Assembly: GCA_033032865.1 (NCBI GenBank)
Contig: JAWHQI010000065.1
Location: forward strand, 1,116,001-1,180,000
Length of the DNA stretch: 64,000 bases
From: Dactylorhiza incarnata
Lineage: Eukaryota > Streptophyta > Magnoliopsida > Asparagales > Orchidaceae
Direction of reading: 5' to 3'
The notes beneath the pieces were generated by a model. The model did not search any database and was not told the origin of the DNA. It worked only from the letters and a program-made list of their open reading frames with translations. A program made the translations under genes and the position numbers. This document shows positions 20,424 to 31,368 of this stretch, in pieces. Numbering within the stretch: the stretch's first letter is position 1; each line of letters starts with the position of its first letter.

Positions 20424-22783
20424 ATGGCGCCTCATTCAAAGCCAAAGGTTGGCGTGGGCAGTGAATTAGTGCGAGAAGGCCTAATTTCCATCTCAGATGA
20501 TTTCAAGAACCTGTTTTATCTTCTTGAAGCCGCCGGTTTATCTTTTGTTATAGAGCAGCCATGCAAAGTCCTGTTTAAAGAGGTGGAGGATTTCTTCATT
20601 AATGTTAAGGTTCATAAAACTGGATTGAAGATGAAATCTACTATTGGGAATTCCAAAATCAAGATCACTCCTAAGTCTATTTCCAAACATCTGAAGTTGC
20701 CTTTAGTGGAGGAAGAAGATTCTCTGGATGATAATGATTGGGTAAAAGCAGTGAGCTATGTAGGTTTGACTTCAGCCAAGACAATTCGTAGACAGCAAAT
20801 GAATGATGTCGGGAAACTTTTGGTGGACATCATCTCCAAGGTGCTGCTGGGAAATACTGGAAGCCTGGGATATGTCTCAGTGGATGTGTTCAGTTTAGTT
20901 ACAGCAGTAATCTGTGGGAAGAAGTGCAGCTGGGCAGACATAATGTTCAATAAGATCAAAGAGAGCATTTCTAGTCCTAATTTTGCAAGGATTATAACTC
21001 TCTATCTGAATCAGGTTGATCCTCAAGTCTTTGATATGTCCAAAGGGGCTATCATTCATCACTTGAAGAGGTTGGATGTGTTCACCCTCCAAAGGTGGAA
21101 CATCAGGATAACCAAGCCTTCAGGAGGTGGTCATTCCCAGGGGAGCCTTCTGGTCAACAGGATGTGCATTCAACTCCTCCTCCAGACTCTTCAGCACAGC
21201 TTCAAGCTCCTCCATCTCCAAGTCTTCTTCCATCTTCAGGTCAGCAGCATGTCCCTCCAGCAGCAGATTTAGTTCCTCCTCTTACATCAGATAATATTCC
21301 ATCAGATCAGGTTCCTCCAGGATCAGAGATTTCTCCTACTGATGTAGTATTCTCCCCTATCTTAGATATTGTGGCTTCTTCTCCTCCTCCTCCTCCTCAT
21401 GATGTTGCAAAAGAAACTGTTGATGCTAACATAGCAGATGTTCTTCTTGACATTCAGAACACTGTAGTTGATGATGAGCAGAACTCCAGTGATCACCATG
21501 CTGGTTCAGGTGCAGTTTATGAATTCCATCATGATGATGATGATGTTTCTGTTCACAATACTCCTTCTCCCCCAGCAAATACTGAGGGGGAGCAAGAGTC
21601 CTATATGGAAATAAATACAGAAGCACAGGGACAGTCTGTAGTTCAAGTAGATGAGACTGTGAATCTGTCTTTTCTTCCAGAGAAAAGTACAGTTGTTCTA
21701 GAAGAAATCCCTGAACCAGTCCAGCCAGCCCCCATTCCTCCTCCTCTCTTTGCTGACCATGCCTTGCTAGGTCAAATTGAAATGTTACTCCAAAGGCAGA
21801 GTGCCAAGATAGATTTATCTTTCAAGGAATTGCATGCCAGGATAACAGATATAGAGAAAGCTATGGATAAAAAGCTGAAAGCCTTCCAAGATAGTTCAGA
21901 AGAACTCAAGAGGATTGTCTTTCAAGGAGGAAAAGCTATTGACCACACCATTGAGGGTGTTGGTAAAGTGTTAGAGCAGGTAATTGAAGTCAGAAAGACT
22001 CAAGAATCTATGTATAATAAGGCTGATGAACACTGTTTTAAAATTGTTGATGAGGTAGGGTTGTTCAAAGAATCTGTTCTCCAGACTCTTCCTGTAGAAG
22101 TCAGAAAGGGGGAGGACAAGTTGATAGGTTCAATTGATGAGAATTTATTTGTATTTCATAATCACATGAGTGAGAAATTTGATCTACTGTCTCAGGGAGT
22201 CCAGAAGCAGGTAGCTGATGTCAAAGATTTCACACAAAGGTCTATTGCTTGGCTCCACAGTGAGATCTTTCCAGAAATGGGCATTGACCCTGCTGTTCCC
22301 CCTCCTCAGTATGATCTCCCTCCTCAATATCCTTCTGCACAGTATGAGGCTCCTCAGTTTTCTCCAAGACAAGATGTGTCTTCTGATGTAGAAGTTGTTT
22401 CTTCTAAGCAAGGGACAAGAAAAAGAAAATATGGTGAAGGACCTTCTGCTAAGAGATCAGTTCCTGAATCTAGTTCAGCAGGCTCTGGCAAAGCTGCTGC
22501 TACTGATCCTGTGAATTATCCAGAATTATGGAGTCCTATTTCAAAGGCTATTATTCTTGATTCACTCAGATTAGTTGAAGAAGGTGGAATGCCAGTTCAA
22601 GACTATTTCAGCACTTCTGAATGGAAACTTTATCAAAACAGCAAGATCAAAAGGAGATTACATTACAGGACAAATAAGTACAATGATCCTACAGCTCCTC
22701 CAGCTCCTCCAAAGTACCATCCTAAACCTTATGCATACTTCAAAAGACAGGATCAGAAAAGAAGAGACAATGCCAGAGAATGA
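20424..22783 (+). pseudogene. SireA aORF: third ORF downstream of pol, one frameshift
   Basis: About 786 codons starting at ATG 20424, the first after the TATA-like box. The N-terminal domain (about residues 1-220) starts MAPHSKPK, has IEQPCKVLF and KIKITPKSISKHLKLP, and resembles SireC aORF exon 1. I think it matches the family called 'putative plant transposon protein'. A one-base frameshift near 21091-21097 moves the frame. A Pro/Ser-rich linker (21140-21770), a helical charged segment (about 21770-22240), a KRKYGEGPSAKR basic patch and a C-terminal SEWKLYQ...YHPKPYAYF block follow. No signal peptide or transmembrane segment is seen, so an envelope role is not supported. Function unknown. 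Confidence 0.75.
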
Positions 22784-23004
22784 AGACCATCAAATTCTTT
22801 TTGTCATATGCTTGTGTGAACTTTAAGTCATGAGACAATCTGAAAATCTATATATAGTTTTGATTTTGATGTGATAATTATCTTTCTTTTATAGATTTAG
22901 TTTTTGATGCTCTTTCTTTATTTGTCTCTATTTAATTCCTTGTATATCATGTTGTGTATTATTTTGTTGCAATTCATCTGGGTAAGTAGGGTTCTGACTT
23001 CTAC
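22784..23004 (+). other. SireA 3' untranslated stretch
   Basis: AT-rich, non-coding sequence between the aORF stop and the PPT. Nothing else is seen. Confidence 0.6.
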
Positions 23005-23018
23005 AAATAGGGGGAGAT
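23005..23018 (+). other. SireA polypurine tract
   Basis: AAATAGGGGGAGAT directly precedes the 3' LTR. The identical 14 bases precede the SireC 3' LTR on the minus strand (43661-43674). Confidence 0.92.
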
Positions 23019-24568
23019 TGTTGGGTATTGTATTCACAATAACCTTGATTTGTAGAAAGTTAACTATGAACCAAGATTGAATTGCTTATGTATTTGATAT
23101 GTTTCTCTAGTATTGTCTTGCAGGTTCCCATTGCTAAGTGTAAACCAATGTCAGGTCACAGTGGGTCAATGAGCACAGTCTCTTACAATGTAATTCCTCA
23201 TTGTATGAGATATGGTGTTGACTCATATGTGATCTCTCTATTGGGATGCATTTCTAATCAAGACAAAGGAAGCTAAGGTCTTGGAGGTGTAGCTGTTCTC
23301 AGAGAAAAGTTTAAAGAATTTCTTCCAAGTGTATTTCTCGAGAATCCAAGTTTATTTCTCGAGAAATCTGAAAAGCTCTCGGAAAATCCTTTGGAATTCT
23401 CGAGAAGTTCTTTTCAGCTTAAGTCTTCGAAGGAAATCCAAATTTCTCGAGAAGCTATCTTTATTTCTCGAGAAGTCTGTAGTTCTCTCGGAAAATCCTT
23501 TGATTTTCTCGAGAAGCCTTCTTTGCTGAAATTCTCTGAGAAAATCTTTCCTCTCGAGAAGTTTATCTGATTTCTCGAGAAGTTCTTGTTTCTTCCGAAA
23601 AAGGTTAGTTTATCTTATTTCTCGAAGAAGATCTTTGTTCTCGAGAAATCCCTTCTTTTCTCGAGAAGCTCTGTCAATTTGTTTGAAAGCCTTTTTCCGA
23701 GATCCAGCCGTGATTTCTCGAGAAGTCTTCTTTCTCTCGAGAAATCTGTTTCTCGTTCCTTCAAACTGTTTTTGCCGACTTCTGTTATCCGTCTGTTTGA
23801 CGAGATTCCTTTTCTGGCTTAAGGCTTAAATATTCTATTTAGACCTTCTCCTATAAAAGGCCCTCTATCTTAAGTTTTTAATTATTATTCCTTTCCGATT
23901 CTCTCTCTCCCTAAATCAAGAAGTCGCAAAGTGCCGTGCGAGTCGCCCTCGTTGGAGACTGTTCAGAAGTTTCGATTTCTCATCTCCAAGTGAAAGAATA
24001 GGTTCGATCGATCGTTGCTTGATTCTCTCTGAATTCTATTGGATCGATTCGAATTCTGGAAGATCAGATCTTAGTCATTAGGATCTTCATCATCGACATC
24101 AATTCAAATCCATTCCAATCTCAAGGAGGAAGAAGAACCCTAAAGAGTTTTTCAGATCTGATTGTGATTGATAAGTATCATATCATCTCTTATTTTCATT
24201 TGTTTGTAGGAGAAGTTTTCTCCGAGTTGTAGGAGCTTTGTTCTCCGAGTTGTAAGAGAAGTATTCTCTGAGACTGTAGGAGATTTGTCTCTGAGATTGT
24301 AGGAGTTTTGACTCCGAGTTTGTAGGATCTTTCTTGATCCGAGATTTTGTGAAGTAGTCAATTCTAGCGGTGGTGCTAGATTGGCGAGGCCGGCAAGTGG
24401 AGTACCCAAGATCGGGGAACCACTATAAATTTCTTGCTTCGTCTATGATTGTGGTTTGCTTTATCTGTGTTCTTTGTCATCAAGTTTGTTTTTTTATTTC
24501 CGCAAAAGACGCTATATTCACCTATTCACCCCCCTCTAGGTGATTTAGGTTGGCAATTAGATATTTCA
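23019..24568 (+). repeat. SireA 3' LTR (1550 bp)
   Basis: Near-identical to 12697-14248. Differences seen by eye are A/T and T/G single changes near 23368, 23402, 23449, 23483 and 24070, and two fewer T in the run near 24486. It is followed by the GTTCC duplication. Confidence 0.95.
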
Positions 24569-24573
24569 GTTCC

Positions 24574-25153
24574 CTTATGCACACCCTGACTATAAGATAG
24601 CCAACCTCTCACTCATCTTCTGAGACTGCATTGAGCCCAATGTAGGCTTTCTCCTCAGATTCAAATGAGCATGAGTCACTATCACTCAAGGTCTTGAGCT
24701 TCTTTCTTATGAAGCTTTTTTCAGACTTCTTGCCTTTGTGAGATCTTCTCATCAGTTCTTTTTCCGTCTTTCCTTTTATCAGGACAATCAGCTATGACAT
24801 GACCTGGCCTATTGCAGCAATAACAAACAATGTCAGATGAAAACTATTTGTTTTGTTTGGAGGCATACCTGCCACTTTTGGGATTATGCTTTGGCCTATC
24901 GGGGCTGTTGTAATTCTTCTTTGAGCAAGAGGAGGAGGATGGTCTATTTTTCCACTGCCTCATCTTGCTAAGAAGCTTCTTAAATTGCTTGGATAACATG
25001 AACAATTCTCCATCTGTAAGATCTGAGCCTGAAGTGCTGGTCTCAAATTCTTCTTCTTCAACATCTCTCTCCTTGAGGGCTGAGGAGTCCTCTCTACTCC
25101 TCCTGGAGCTTTCATCCTTGAAGGCTACAGACTTCTCTCCTTGAAGGCTCCAC
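24574..25153 (-). pseudogene. SireB gag, middle part (first zinc knuckle region)
   Basis: The minus strand from 25145 reads a gag segment aligned to SireA gag: EKSVAFKDESSRRSREDS, then DLTDGELFMLSKQFKKLL and a Ser/Lys linker. A zinc knuckle (CYCCNRPGHVIADC-like, near 24800) and acidic repeats follow. It is continuous with 12691 across the SireA insertion. The N-terminal UBN2 part is missing because L3 begins at 25154. Confidence 0.8.
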
Positions 25154-25447
25154 TGACCGTTAGTCAAAAAGACTAAGCGGTTTTGGCATCTGCACCCCCG
25201 ACCACTCCTAGGCACGGGGCAGAAGGATGGAAAAGGAAGGTACAATATAAGTAGTAACAATAATATAAGCATGTGACATATGGGATAATGTATTATATCG
25301 TGTCATTCATAACAATATATCAAGTAGTTGTACATGTAGGAATAATTAGCGTGTTATAGTTCTCAGCACATAATTATAGATCTACGTCTACTGTTAAAAA
25401 CAGGATAAACTACCATGTACAATCATATAACAGCAGATAATAAATAA

Positions 25448-25553
25448 CTTAACTTATAAAAATGCTCATACAAATTTATAAGTTAAGGGTCATTCTAGCA
25501 AGTAAAATAACTTATCATATAAAAGAGCTCATACTAATTTATATGATGAGGAT
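25448..25553 (-). other. Twin hairpin block of L3
   Basis: The stems CTTAACTTATAAA / TTTATAAGTTAAG and TCATATAAA / TTTATATGA have the conserved loops ATGCTCATACAA and GAGCTCATACTAA. It is the third copy of the structure seen in L1 and L2. Confidence 0.75.
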
Positions 25554-26559
25554 CTTTGGTGAAGGTTTATGATATATATCTCATGCTATGCTATGATATG
25601 ATGACTTAGCATGCAGTTACCCACACACACAAACTCTATGTCGACATATACTTTTAGTTCTTACTTTTCGATGGTAGCTAACCTCTCGGGAACCTCCTAT
25701 CATGGTCAAACGGAGACAGTGGAGCGGGCGTCTCCACTACTAGGTGGGCATAACACACTACCATACCTAGGCCTTGCGTATGCCTCAACGCGTGAGCATT
25801 ACGAAGCCTCTGCGTACGCTTGCTATAATGTACCAAACCAGACTCCAAGGCTTAAGGGAGAGTCATTGGGAAAGCGTCTCCAAGACACCATCTGAGCTGG
25901 CCCACTAGACCTCAACTCCTATAGCCAAGTCTACATGCTTCCATCGGTGTTACGACTGGACACGCATCATAGACCCACCATAAGTAATCCCATCATTAAG
26001 ATCTATATGCACATGCACAAGTAGACATCCCCACCTCATATGTATCACTGAGCTAACAGCTTCCAGGGACTAAGAACCAAGTCCTCCCTATACTCATCCA
26101 CCAAGATATATAAGACAGTTGTATAAGTTCCGAGTGACAACACCCAATAACCTAAGGTTCAAGTCCTGTGTGGAGAAGTTCAAACCGTAGTAATTTAATC
26201 ATGATCCTAAGGATTACTTATGTTATTATGAGTGTATATCCTTTGATTAATATATTCATCGTACATAGACTTAACGATGTACGTTGAATCTTAAGACTTC
26301 CCGAGGTCTATCCGGTGAAGGGCTCGCAGCGGTACTAGGAGGTGCGATGAGATGACATCCCAAACTTCCCGTTCTCAAGATAATTAACATCATGGGCTCC
26401 CATTACTTCTTAATTGTATATTCATTTGGAAGGGGTTGCTACGAGGTTATATTGGAATAAAGGTTCATAACCAAAGATTACTAACCACACCCACATTTGA
26501 GATTTCATATGAGATCAACCATGTTAGACTACCCCAATGGGCCCAAACTTCTACCAAAA

Positions 26560-27230
26560 GTTAAGGAATTACTTAATAAGGTTCTTCCAAAGTTTGGTCA
26601 TCCTATGGTAATTATTCAGAAAGGTATGCCCGTAACTAGAATTACTATTTGCACCCTCAATTAGGACTTTATATGAGGTTTGTTGAGTTAGCCTACCTAA
26701 CTGTCCCAAAACTTCTACCAAGGGTCTAAGATAAGTTAAATATACTGCCAGAAAAATTTGGTTAATTTTTGATGATTATTAAGAGAAATATTCCAATAAT
26801 CAAAATTACTATTAGCACACCACATATGGATCACAAGTGTGTACATCAAATTCTATTTAACCAATTGACCTAAAATTTCTACCATAGGTCTATGATAGGT
26901 AAAATATACTTGCAGCAAAATTTGGTTAATGTTTAATGAGTATTAAGAGAGATATTACAATAATAAAAAATTACTATTAACACACCACATGTGGATCAGT
27001 GTACATCAAATTCTATTTAACCAATTGACCTAAAATTTATACCATAGGTCTAAGATAGGTCAAATATACTGCCAACTAAATTTGGTTAATTTTTTATGAG
27101 TATTAAGAGAGATATTCCAATAATAAAAAATTACTATTAGCACACTACATGTGGATTACAAGTGTGTACATCAAACTCTAGTTTAACCATTTGACCTAAA
27201 ATTTATACAAGAAGTGTAACATTTAAGGCC
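26560..27230 (-). repeat. Tandem repeat of about 160-170 bp, four diverged copies
   Basis: The phrase (G)ACCTAAAATTT(C/A)TACC and the following 'ggtctaagataggt' recur near 26696 (diverged), 26867, 27027 and 27193. The unit includes ATTACTATTAGCACACC. Non-coding, within L3. Confidence 0.85.
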
Positions 27231-27269
27231 TAATTATTTCAATAAGGCCATAGTGAAACATGAATTAAA

Positions 27270-27735
27270 TATTGTCAAATAATGTGTGATTATTCTAAAA
27301 TTCCCAAAATATTTCCAGAAATGTATTTTGACCTATATAAGGTTCTACCAGAGGTTTGGAATTTTCCCCATTTATTTGGCTTATATTATTTCATTTATTT
27401 AATGTTGTGCATAGTTTAACTAATGTCAAATAATATGTGTGATTATTATAAAATTTCCAAAATATTTTCAAAGGTGTATATTGGCCTATATAAGGTTCTA
27501 CCAGAGTTTTGGAATTTTCCCTTTTTATTTGGCTTCCATTATTTCATTTATTTAATTGTGTGCATAATTTAAATAGTGTCAAATAATATTTGTGATTATT
27601 CTAAAATTTCCAAAATATATCCAGAGGTGTATAATAACCTAAGTCATCATGTGACATAAAATTAAAATTTTCCTAAGTCTTTTGGTCACTTTCATTTCAT
27701 TAATATAATTATGTGGCATAATTAAAATTAATTAG
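27270..27735 (-). repeat. Tandem repeat of about 152 bp, nearly three copies
   Basis: GTCAAATAAT starts units at 27274, 27425 and 27578. Shared phrases include TATATAAGGTTCTACCAGAG and TTTGGAATTTTCCC. Non-coding, within L3. Confidence 0.88.
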
Positions 27736-29746
27736 ATGTCTAAGATTTTTAACTCCTAAAATCATAATTTTCTAGAGATGATTCCTTTCATCATAATGCG
27801 TGCATGACCCAAATATCATTTACATGTATCAAGTCATTTGTGATAAATTCACAAAATACAAAACCTGTGCTATATGCACACCAAATTCCCATACACCATA
27901 TTCACATGCATGTGGAATAAACCAACATGTAGAGATCCAAATGACTTAAAATTTATACCATAGATGTAAAATGACCTAAAAACATGTCACCATATATTTG
28001 GTACTTTTTCACATCACTTAAGGTATAAAATTTTCATTTATATTATTAGTGTCACACCTCTAAATTTTTCACAAAATCTTACAAAAATTAATTCCAAAAA
28101 TTCTAAAATTCATAAATATGGTGCATAACATCATGACACACATTAGGTCCAAATTTCATAGATATGCAAGCAATGATTTGAGAGATATACCAAATAGTGC
28201 ATTTTCAAGGTCTTAACAATACCCCAACTTTGAATCAAGATTGTGAGAGGTACAGGTCACCTCAAAGGGAGTTCAAGTACAATTCCGGAAGCCTTCACCA
28301 AGGGTTACAACATTTATGTTGAAGCCTTGGTCTGGATCTAACCAGAGCTAGCTCAAAACTGAGCTTGAAAGGGCTGACTTGGGTTTGACAAAAGTCAACC
28401 CTTCTTAATATAAGCATATGACTGCGAACAGTGTGATCTGCACGAATCCTGGTGCAAATCCAACGACTCTCTGTCATCTTCAACCTCCAGCAATGGCCCA
28501 GATCTTCCCAACCTGGAGCAGCTTTGGAGGGGATTTCCCAGCCACCCGAGCATCTTCCCGGCCAACCACCGCTACCACCACCTTCGTCGAGGTGAGGGCT
28601 ATCAGAGGGTGGTGGTCCGGCGACATGAGGTGGCCAGAAAATGGGATTCCGGCATGGCTGAAAATTGTAATTTTGACCGATTTGGTGAGCTCGATTCAAG
28701 CTCAATTGAGCTCGAATCTTCATGGAAATGAGTTAGGAAGCTAGGACTAAGGGAGAAGAGCGGAAACACACTTGAGATCGTGCTCGAGCCCTGGTAATTT
28801 TTTGGGGAGGCATAGTGGTGGCAGATTCCGGCGACCTTGCTCCAATCAGAGCTCCTGAGCTCAAAGTCTTCCACTGGATGGCTTGCTCGACTCCTCAGTG
28901 GATGGGGAAGATGATAGGAAGGTCAAATGGGGCTGATGGTGGTTGTATGTGGAAAAGCCATTAGTGGGGTTGTCAGCCTTGCCTTGTTTCTCCCTCCCTT
29001 GCTCCACTTGTCACCCAATCAACACATATCCGGCTGGGCTCACTGAGAGGAGTTAATTCCATAGCTTGGGGAAGGGAATGGAGGTGCCATGTGGCCTCCA
29101 TTCCATGAATTCCTCTTGTCTCATGTGAAAGGTTGGCCAAAAGACCAAATTGGCCCATGCATGCAATTGCATGATGATTTCAGAGGGTAAGGGGTGGTAA
29201 TTTTTCCATGGATTGCAGATTGGGCAGTGGGCCAAGCTCTTGACCCATTGGAATTGGGCTTGACACCTTAATTTCTCTTTAGGCCAATATTTGACCATGG
29301 TTGACCTTGGTGATGAATTGGTCAACTGATGAGGTGGCTGCCCCCACATGATAGTAATGGGTCCTATGTCACCACCCAAAGTGAGTTGGGTCATGGTGGG
29401 GTCATTGGGTCATGGTGGGGTCATTGGGAGGTCAATTTAACCAAATTAAGGCAATTTGGGTTATGTTGACCTAGAGTTGACTTTGGTCAAATCTAGGGAA
29501 TTAGGTGGCCCAATGATGTTGGTCATGGCTCTAATGACTTATCTTTGTAATCATTGGGGTGAGGTGAGATCAATTGGGTCATTAGGGGTTCAATTATGGT
29601 GTCCTAGGCAATGTTGACCTAGTTTGACTTGGGTCCAGAAGGTGGGTTTACTAAGCCTATTCGATTCTAGACCTTTCACCTTGCCCTTGCCATGTCACCA
29701 TGGCCTATATTACCGTAAGGGGTCTAGAAGGGAAGGGGATGTTACA

Positions 29747-29968
29747 TGGACTTTCTCATATGTTTTATAGTATGACCTGTCCTTTTTGAACTATTTTCTT
29801 TGTTCCTTAGTATACCTCTCCCATATAGGTATTTTTCTCCCATATTGTCTTCCTATGAATGTGTTCCTTTGTCTGGGATCTGATGCTGGAACTGGTAGAA
29901 TAGGGATAGGAGGAAGTAGGGCAGGAGTAGAAGCAGGAGAAGATAAGATAGGATCAGAGATAGGAGTA
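29747..29968 (-). pseudogene. SireE 3' coding remnant, left part
   Basis: The minus strand is open in one frame with a Pro/Ser-rich segment (ISDPILSSPASTPALLPP) and a basic tail (GRQYGRKIPIWERYTKEQ) before a stop. Composition and position (after pol, Pro/Ser linker then basic end) recall the aORFs of SireA and SireC, but I cannot align it with confidence. It is continuous with 37923-38494 across the SireN insertion. Confidence 0.4.
29964..29968 (+). other. Target-site duplication GAGTA, left copy of SireN
   Basis: GAGTA precedes the 5' LTR and is repeated at 37918-37922 after the 3' LTR. Confidence 0.92.
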
Positions 29969-30285
29969 TGTTGGAGCATATGTTCCGCATCTCTTGGTTT
30001 GAGAATAACAAATACCATATTGTATTTGATCTTGTATTTTGTGTGTTTATAGTGTCCAGGTTGTACAGGTTGAATGAGGAGACAAGTCCTCGTTCAAGGT
30101 CGGACATGATCCAAGAGTGTGTACACTTTAGAAAAAGCAAAAGGATGAGTTTTGTGTGTTGATCTTAAAATGACCATAACTTTCAATCCGAGTTACGGAA
30201 CGGTCCACCCCATTTTGTAGATGAGAACGAATCCATATACAGTCTGGAGAAGTTTTAGATGGCAAAAATGAAGAGGAGCTATCGA

Positions 30286-30520
30286 ATTCCGACATCTAGA
30301 TGTCGGAATCCGACAACAAAATGAAGTCAGCATGACGACGGGTATGTTCCGCACGATTTGCACGAAGAATAGTTATATCCACTGTCAGAATTCTGACATC
30401 GATGTCGTCGACGACAGCTCCACGACCATCAAATCTCGTAGAAACGCCGCATTCATGGGACACGTGGCAGCCGGAGAAGATAACGCCGGCGGATGACATC
30501 TAGATATCGGATTCCGACAG
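30286..30520 (+). repeat. Palindromic words upstream of SireN TATA box
   Basis: The perfect palindrome ATTCCGACATCTAGATGTCGG (first 20 bases shown as arms ATTCCGACATC/GATGTCGGAAT) lies at about 30287-30310. GTCAGAATTCTGAC, then CATCGATG and GTCGTCGACGAC, lie near 30383-30418. A decayed copy is near 30493-30520. Confidence 0.8.
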
Positions 30521-30527
30521 CGAAAAA

Positions 30528-30535
30528 TATAAATT
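30528..30535 (+). promoter_or_regulatory. TATA box of SireN 5' LTR
   Basis: TATAAATT directly follows the last palindromic word. The 3' LTR counterpart is 37140-37147. The 3' LTR also holds a perfect TGACGTCA (36934-36941), a classic bZIP-type site, which is TGAAGTCA in the 5' LTR (30322). Confidence 0.6.
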
Positions 30536-30787
30536 GGTTAGTTTTTCTATGGAGAACAGTTTTTCCATCATCTGGAGTACCAATACCCGAGTGCATTCCG
30601 TCCAGAGAGCTCCAGAACTCCGAGAACTCCCATTTTGGCAAGAACGTTGAAGAGCAAAGAAGAGACGGTCTGTGCGCAGTATCTTAGGCAATCTTTGCAA
30701 GGATTCGACGCCGTCTTCATAGCTTCATATTTAGGGAGTTTCATATCTGAATTTCTATTTTGTATTTTATCTTATCATTTTGTAATC

Positions 30788-30990
30788 GGAGGAGGAAATC
30801 GTCGCCTTGTGCGTGGCTTCTAAGTCCGTGTGTGGCTTAGGGGAAATCGCCGCCTTCCGCGTGGCGTCTAGGTCCTTGTGTGGCTTAGGAGGAAACCGCC
30901 GCCTTGCGCGTGGCATCTAGGTCCTTGTGTGGCATAGGAGTAAATCTCTGCCTTGTGTGCATCGTCTAGATCATGGAGAGATCTAGGGGG
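30788..30990 (+). repeat. Tandem repeat of about 50-55 bp in SireN LTR, four copies
   Basis: Units open with GGAGGAAATCG, GGGGAAATCG, GGAGGAAACCG or GGAGTAAATC and share GCCTTG(C/T)GCGTGGC and 'tctaggtccttgtgtgg'. The 3' LTR carries the same at about 37398-37600. Confidence 0.85.
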
Positions 30991-31320
30991 AGGCTAGTAG
31001 TAAGATCTAGGAAGAGATACGATATAGCCGTCCGGTCCTTGGTTGAAGGACCGGTAAATTAAAAAGAAGTTTATTTTTATCATTGCCTTGATCTTAAGCT
31101 TTTTTAAGATCAATAGTTCTTTGTATTCATCACTTGTGAAAATAAAATTTGATTTCCAATTACCTCATGATTTTCTAAGTGATTATTTTGGTTGTGTAAA
31201 AATCTATTTGTTTATCATTGCAAAATAGTCTTAATATTTTTGAAAATTTTCAAAGTAAATATTAGCCCTTATTCACCCCCCCCCCCCCCCCACTCTAAGG
31301 GAGCCGCAAGATCCAACACT

Positions 31321-31332
31321 TGGTATCAGAGC
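31321..31332 (+). other. SireN primer-binding site
   Basis: TGGTATCAGAGC, a perfect copia initiator tRNA-Met PBS, 2 nt after the LTR end. Confidence 0.93.
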
Positions 31333-31368
31333 GTAGGTTATTTCAATACGTCTTCACAACTGGGAATA

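Larger units (their letters stand above)
12697..24568 (+). mobile_element. SireA: complete Ty1/copia Sirevirus-like retrotransposon
   Basis: An 11.87-kb element with two LTRs, PBS, gag, pol, a third ORF and PPT, flanked by GTTCC duplications. It lies inside SireB gag in the opposite orientation. The LTRs differ by about five substitutions and a 2-nt T-run difference when compared by eye, so it is recent. All its genes nevertheless carry disabling changes: a TGA in gag, a TGA and a frameshift in pol, a frameshift in the aORF. Sirevirus assignment rests on the long LTR, two-knuckle Gag, extra ORF after pol and U5 motif. Confidence 0.93.
25154..29746 (-). mobile_element. L3: long non-coding LTR-like repeat, minus orientation
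   Basis: On the minus strand it starts TGTAACATCCCC (29746) and ends ...GACTAACGGTCA (25154). It shares the terminal block, twin hairpins (about 25448-25553) and GC-richer block with L1 and L2. Its flanks, TCCAC and TGGAC, match at three of five positions. SireB gag lies on one side and SireE-type sequence on the other, so the locus has also been deleted or recombined. ORFs at 28295-28723 and 29053-29394 lack recognisable domains. At 4.6 kb it is the longest full copy. Confidence 0.5.
29969..31318 (+). repeat. SireN 5' LTR (1350 bp)
   Basis: It starts TGTTGGAGCATATG and ends GATCCAACA. It contains palindromes built on TCCGACATC / GATGTCGGA (30286-30520), a TATA box (30528) and a tandem of about 50 bp (30788-30990). 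The U5 motif TTATTCACCCCC is expanded to a 16-18 C run at about 31275-31292. Confidence 0.93.

Noticed and set aside
21095..21239. Intron in SireA aORF explaining the frame change
   Set aside because: GT at 21095 and the AG sites tested at 21123, 21140, 21160, 21194 and 21239 give either a wrong frame or an intron of only 29 nt; a one-base frameshift is simpler.
20424..22783. Envelope glycoprotein downstream of pol
   Set aside because: No signal peptide, hydrophobic fusion stretch or membrane anchor is seen in the SireA or SireC third ORF.
28295..29394. Host protein gene (ORFs of 142 and 113 aa on the minus strand, 108 aa on plus)
   Set aside because: They lie inside L3, overlap on both strands, have no recognisable domain, and the GC-richer composition alone explains the open frames.
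25149..29751. TCCAC / TGGAC as target-site duplication of L3
   Set aside because: Only three of five bases match and the flanks belong to different elements, so insertion into one continuous site is not shown.
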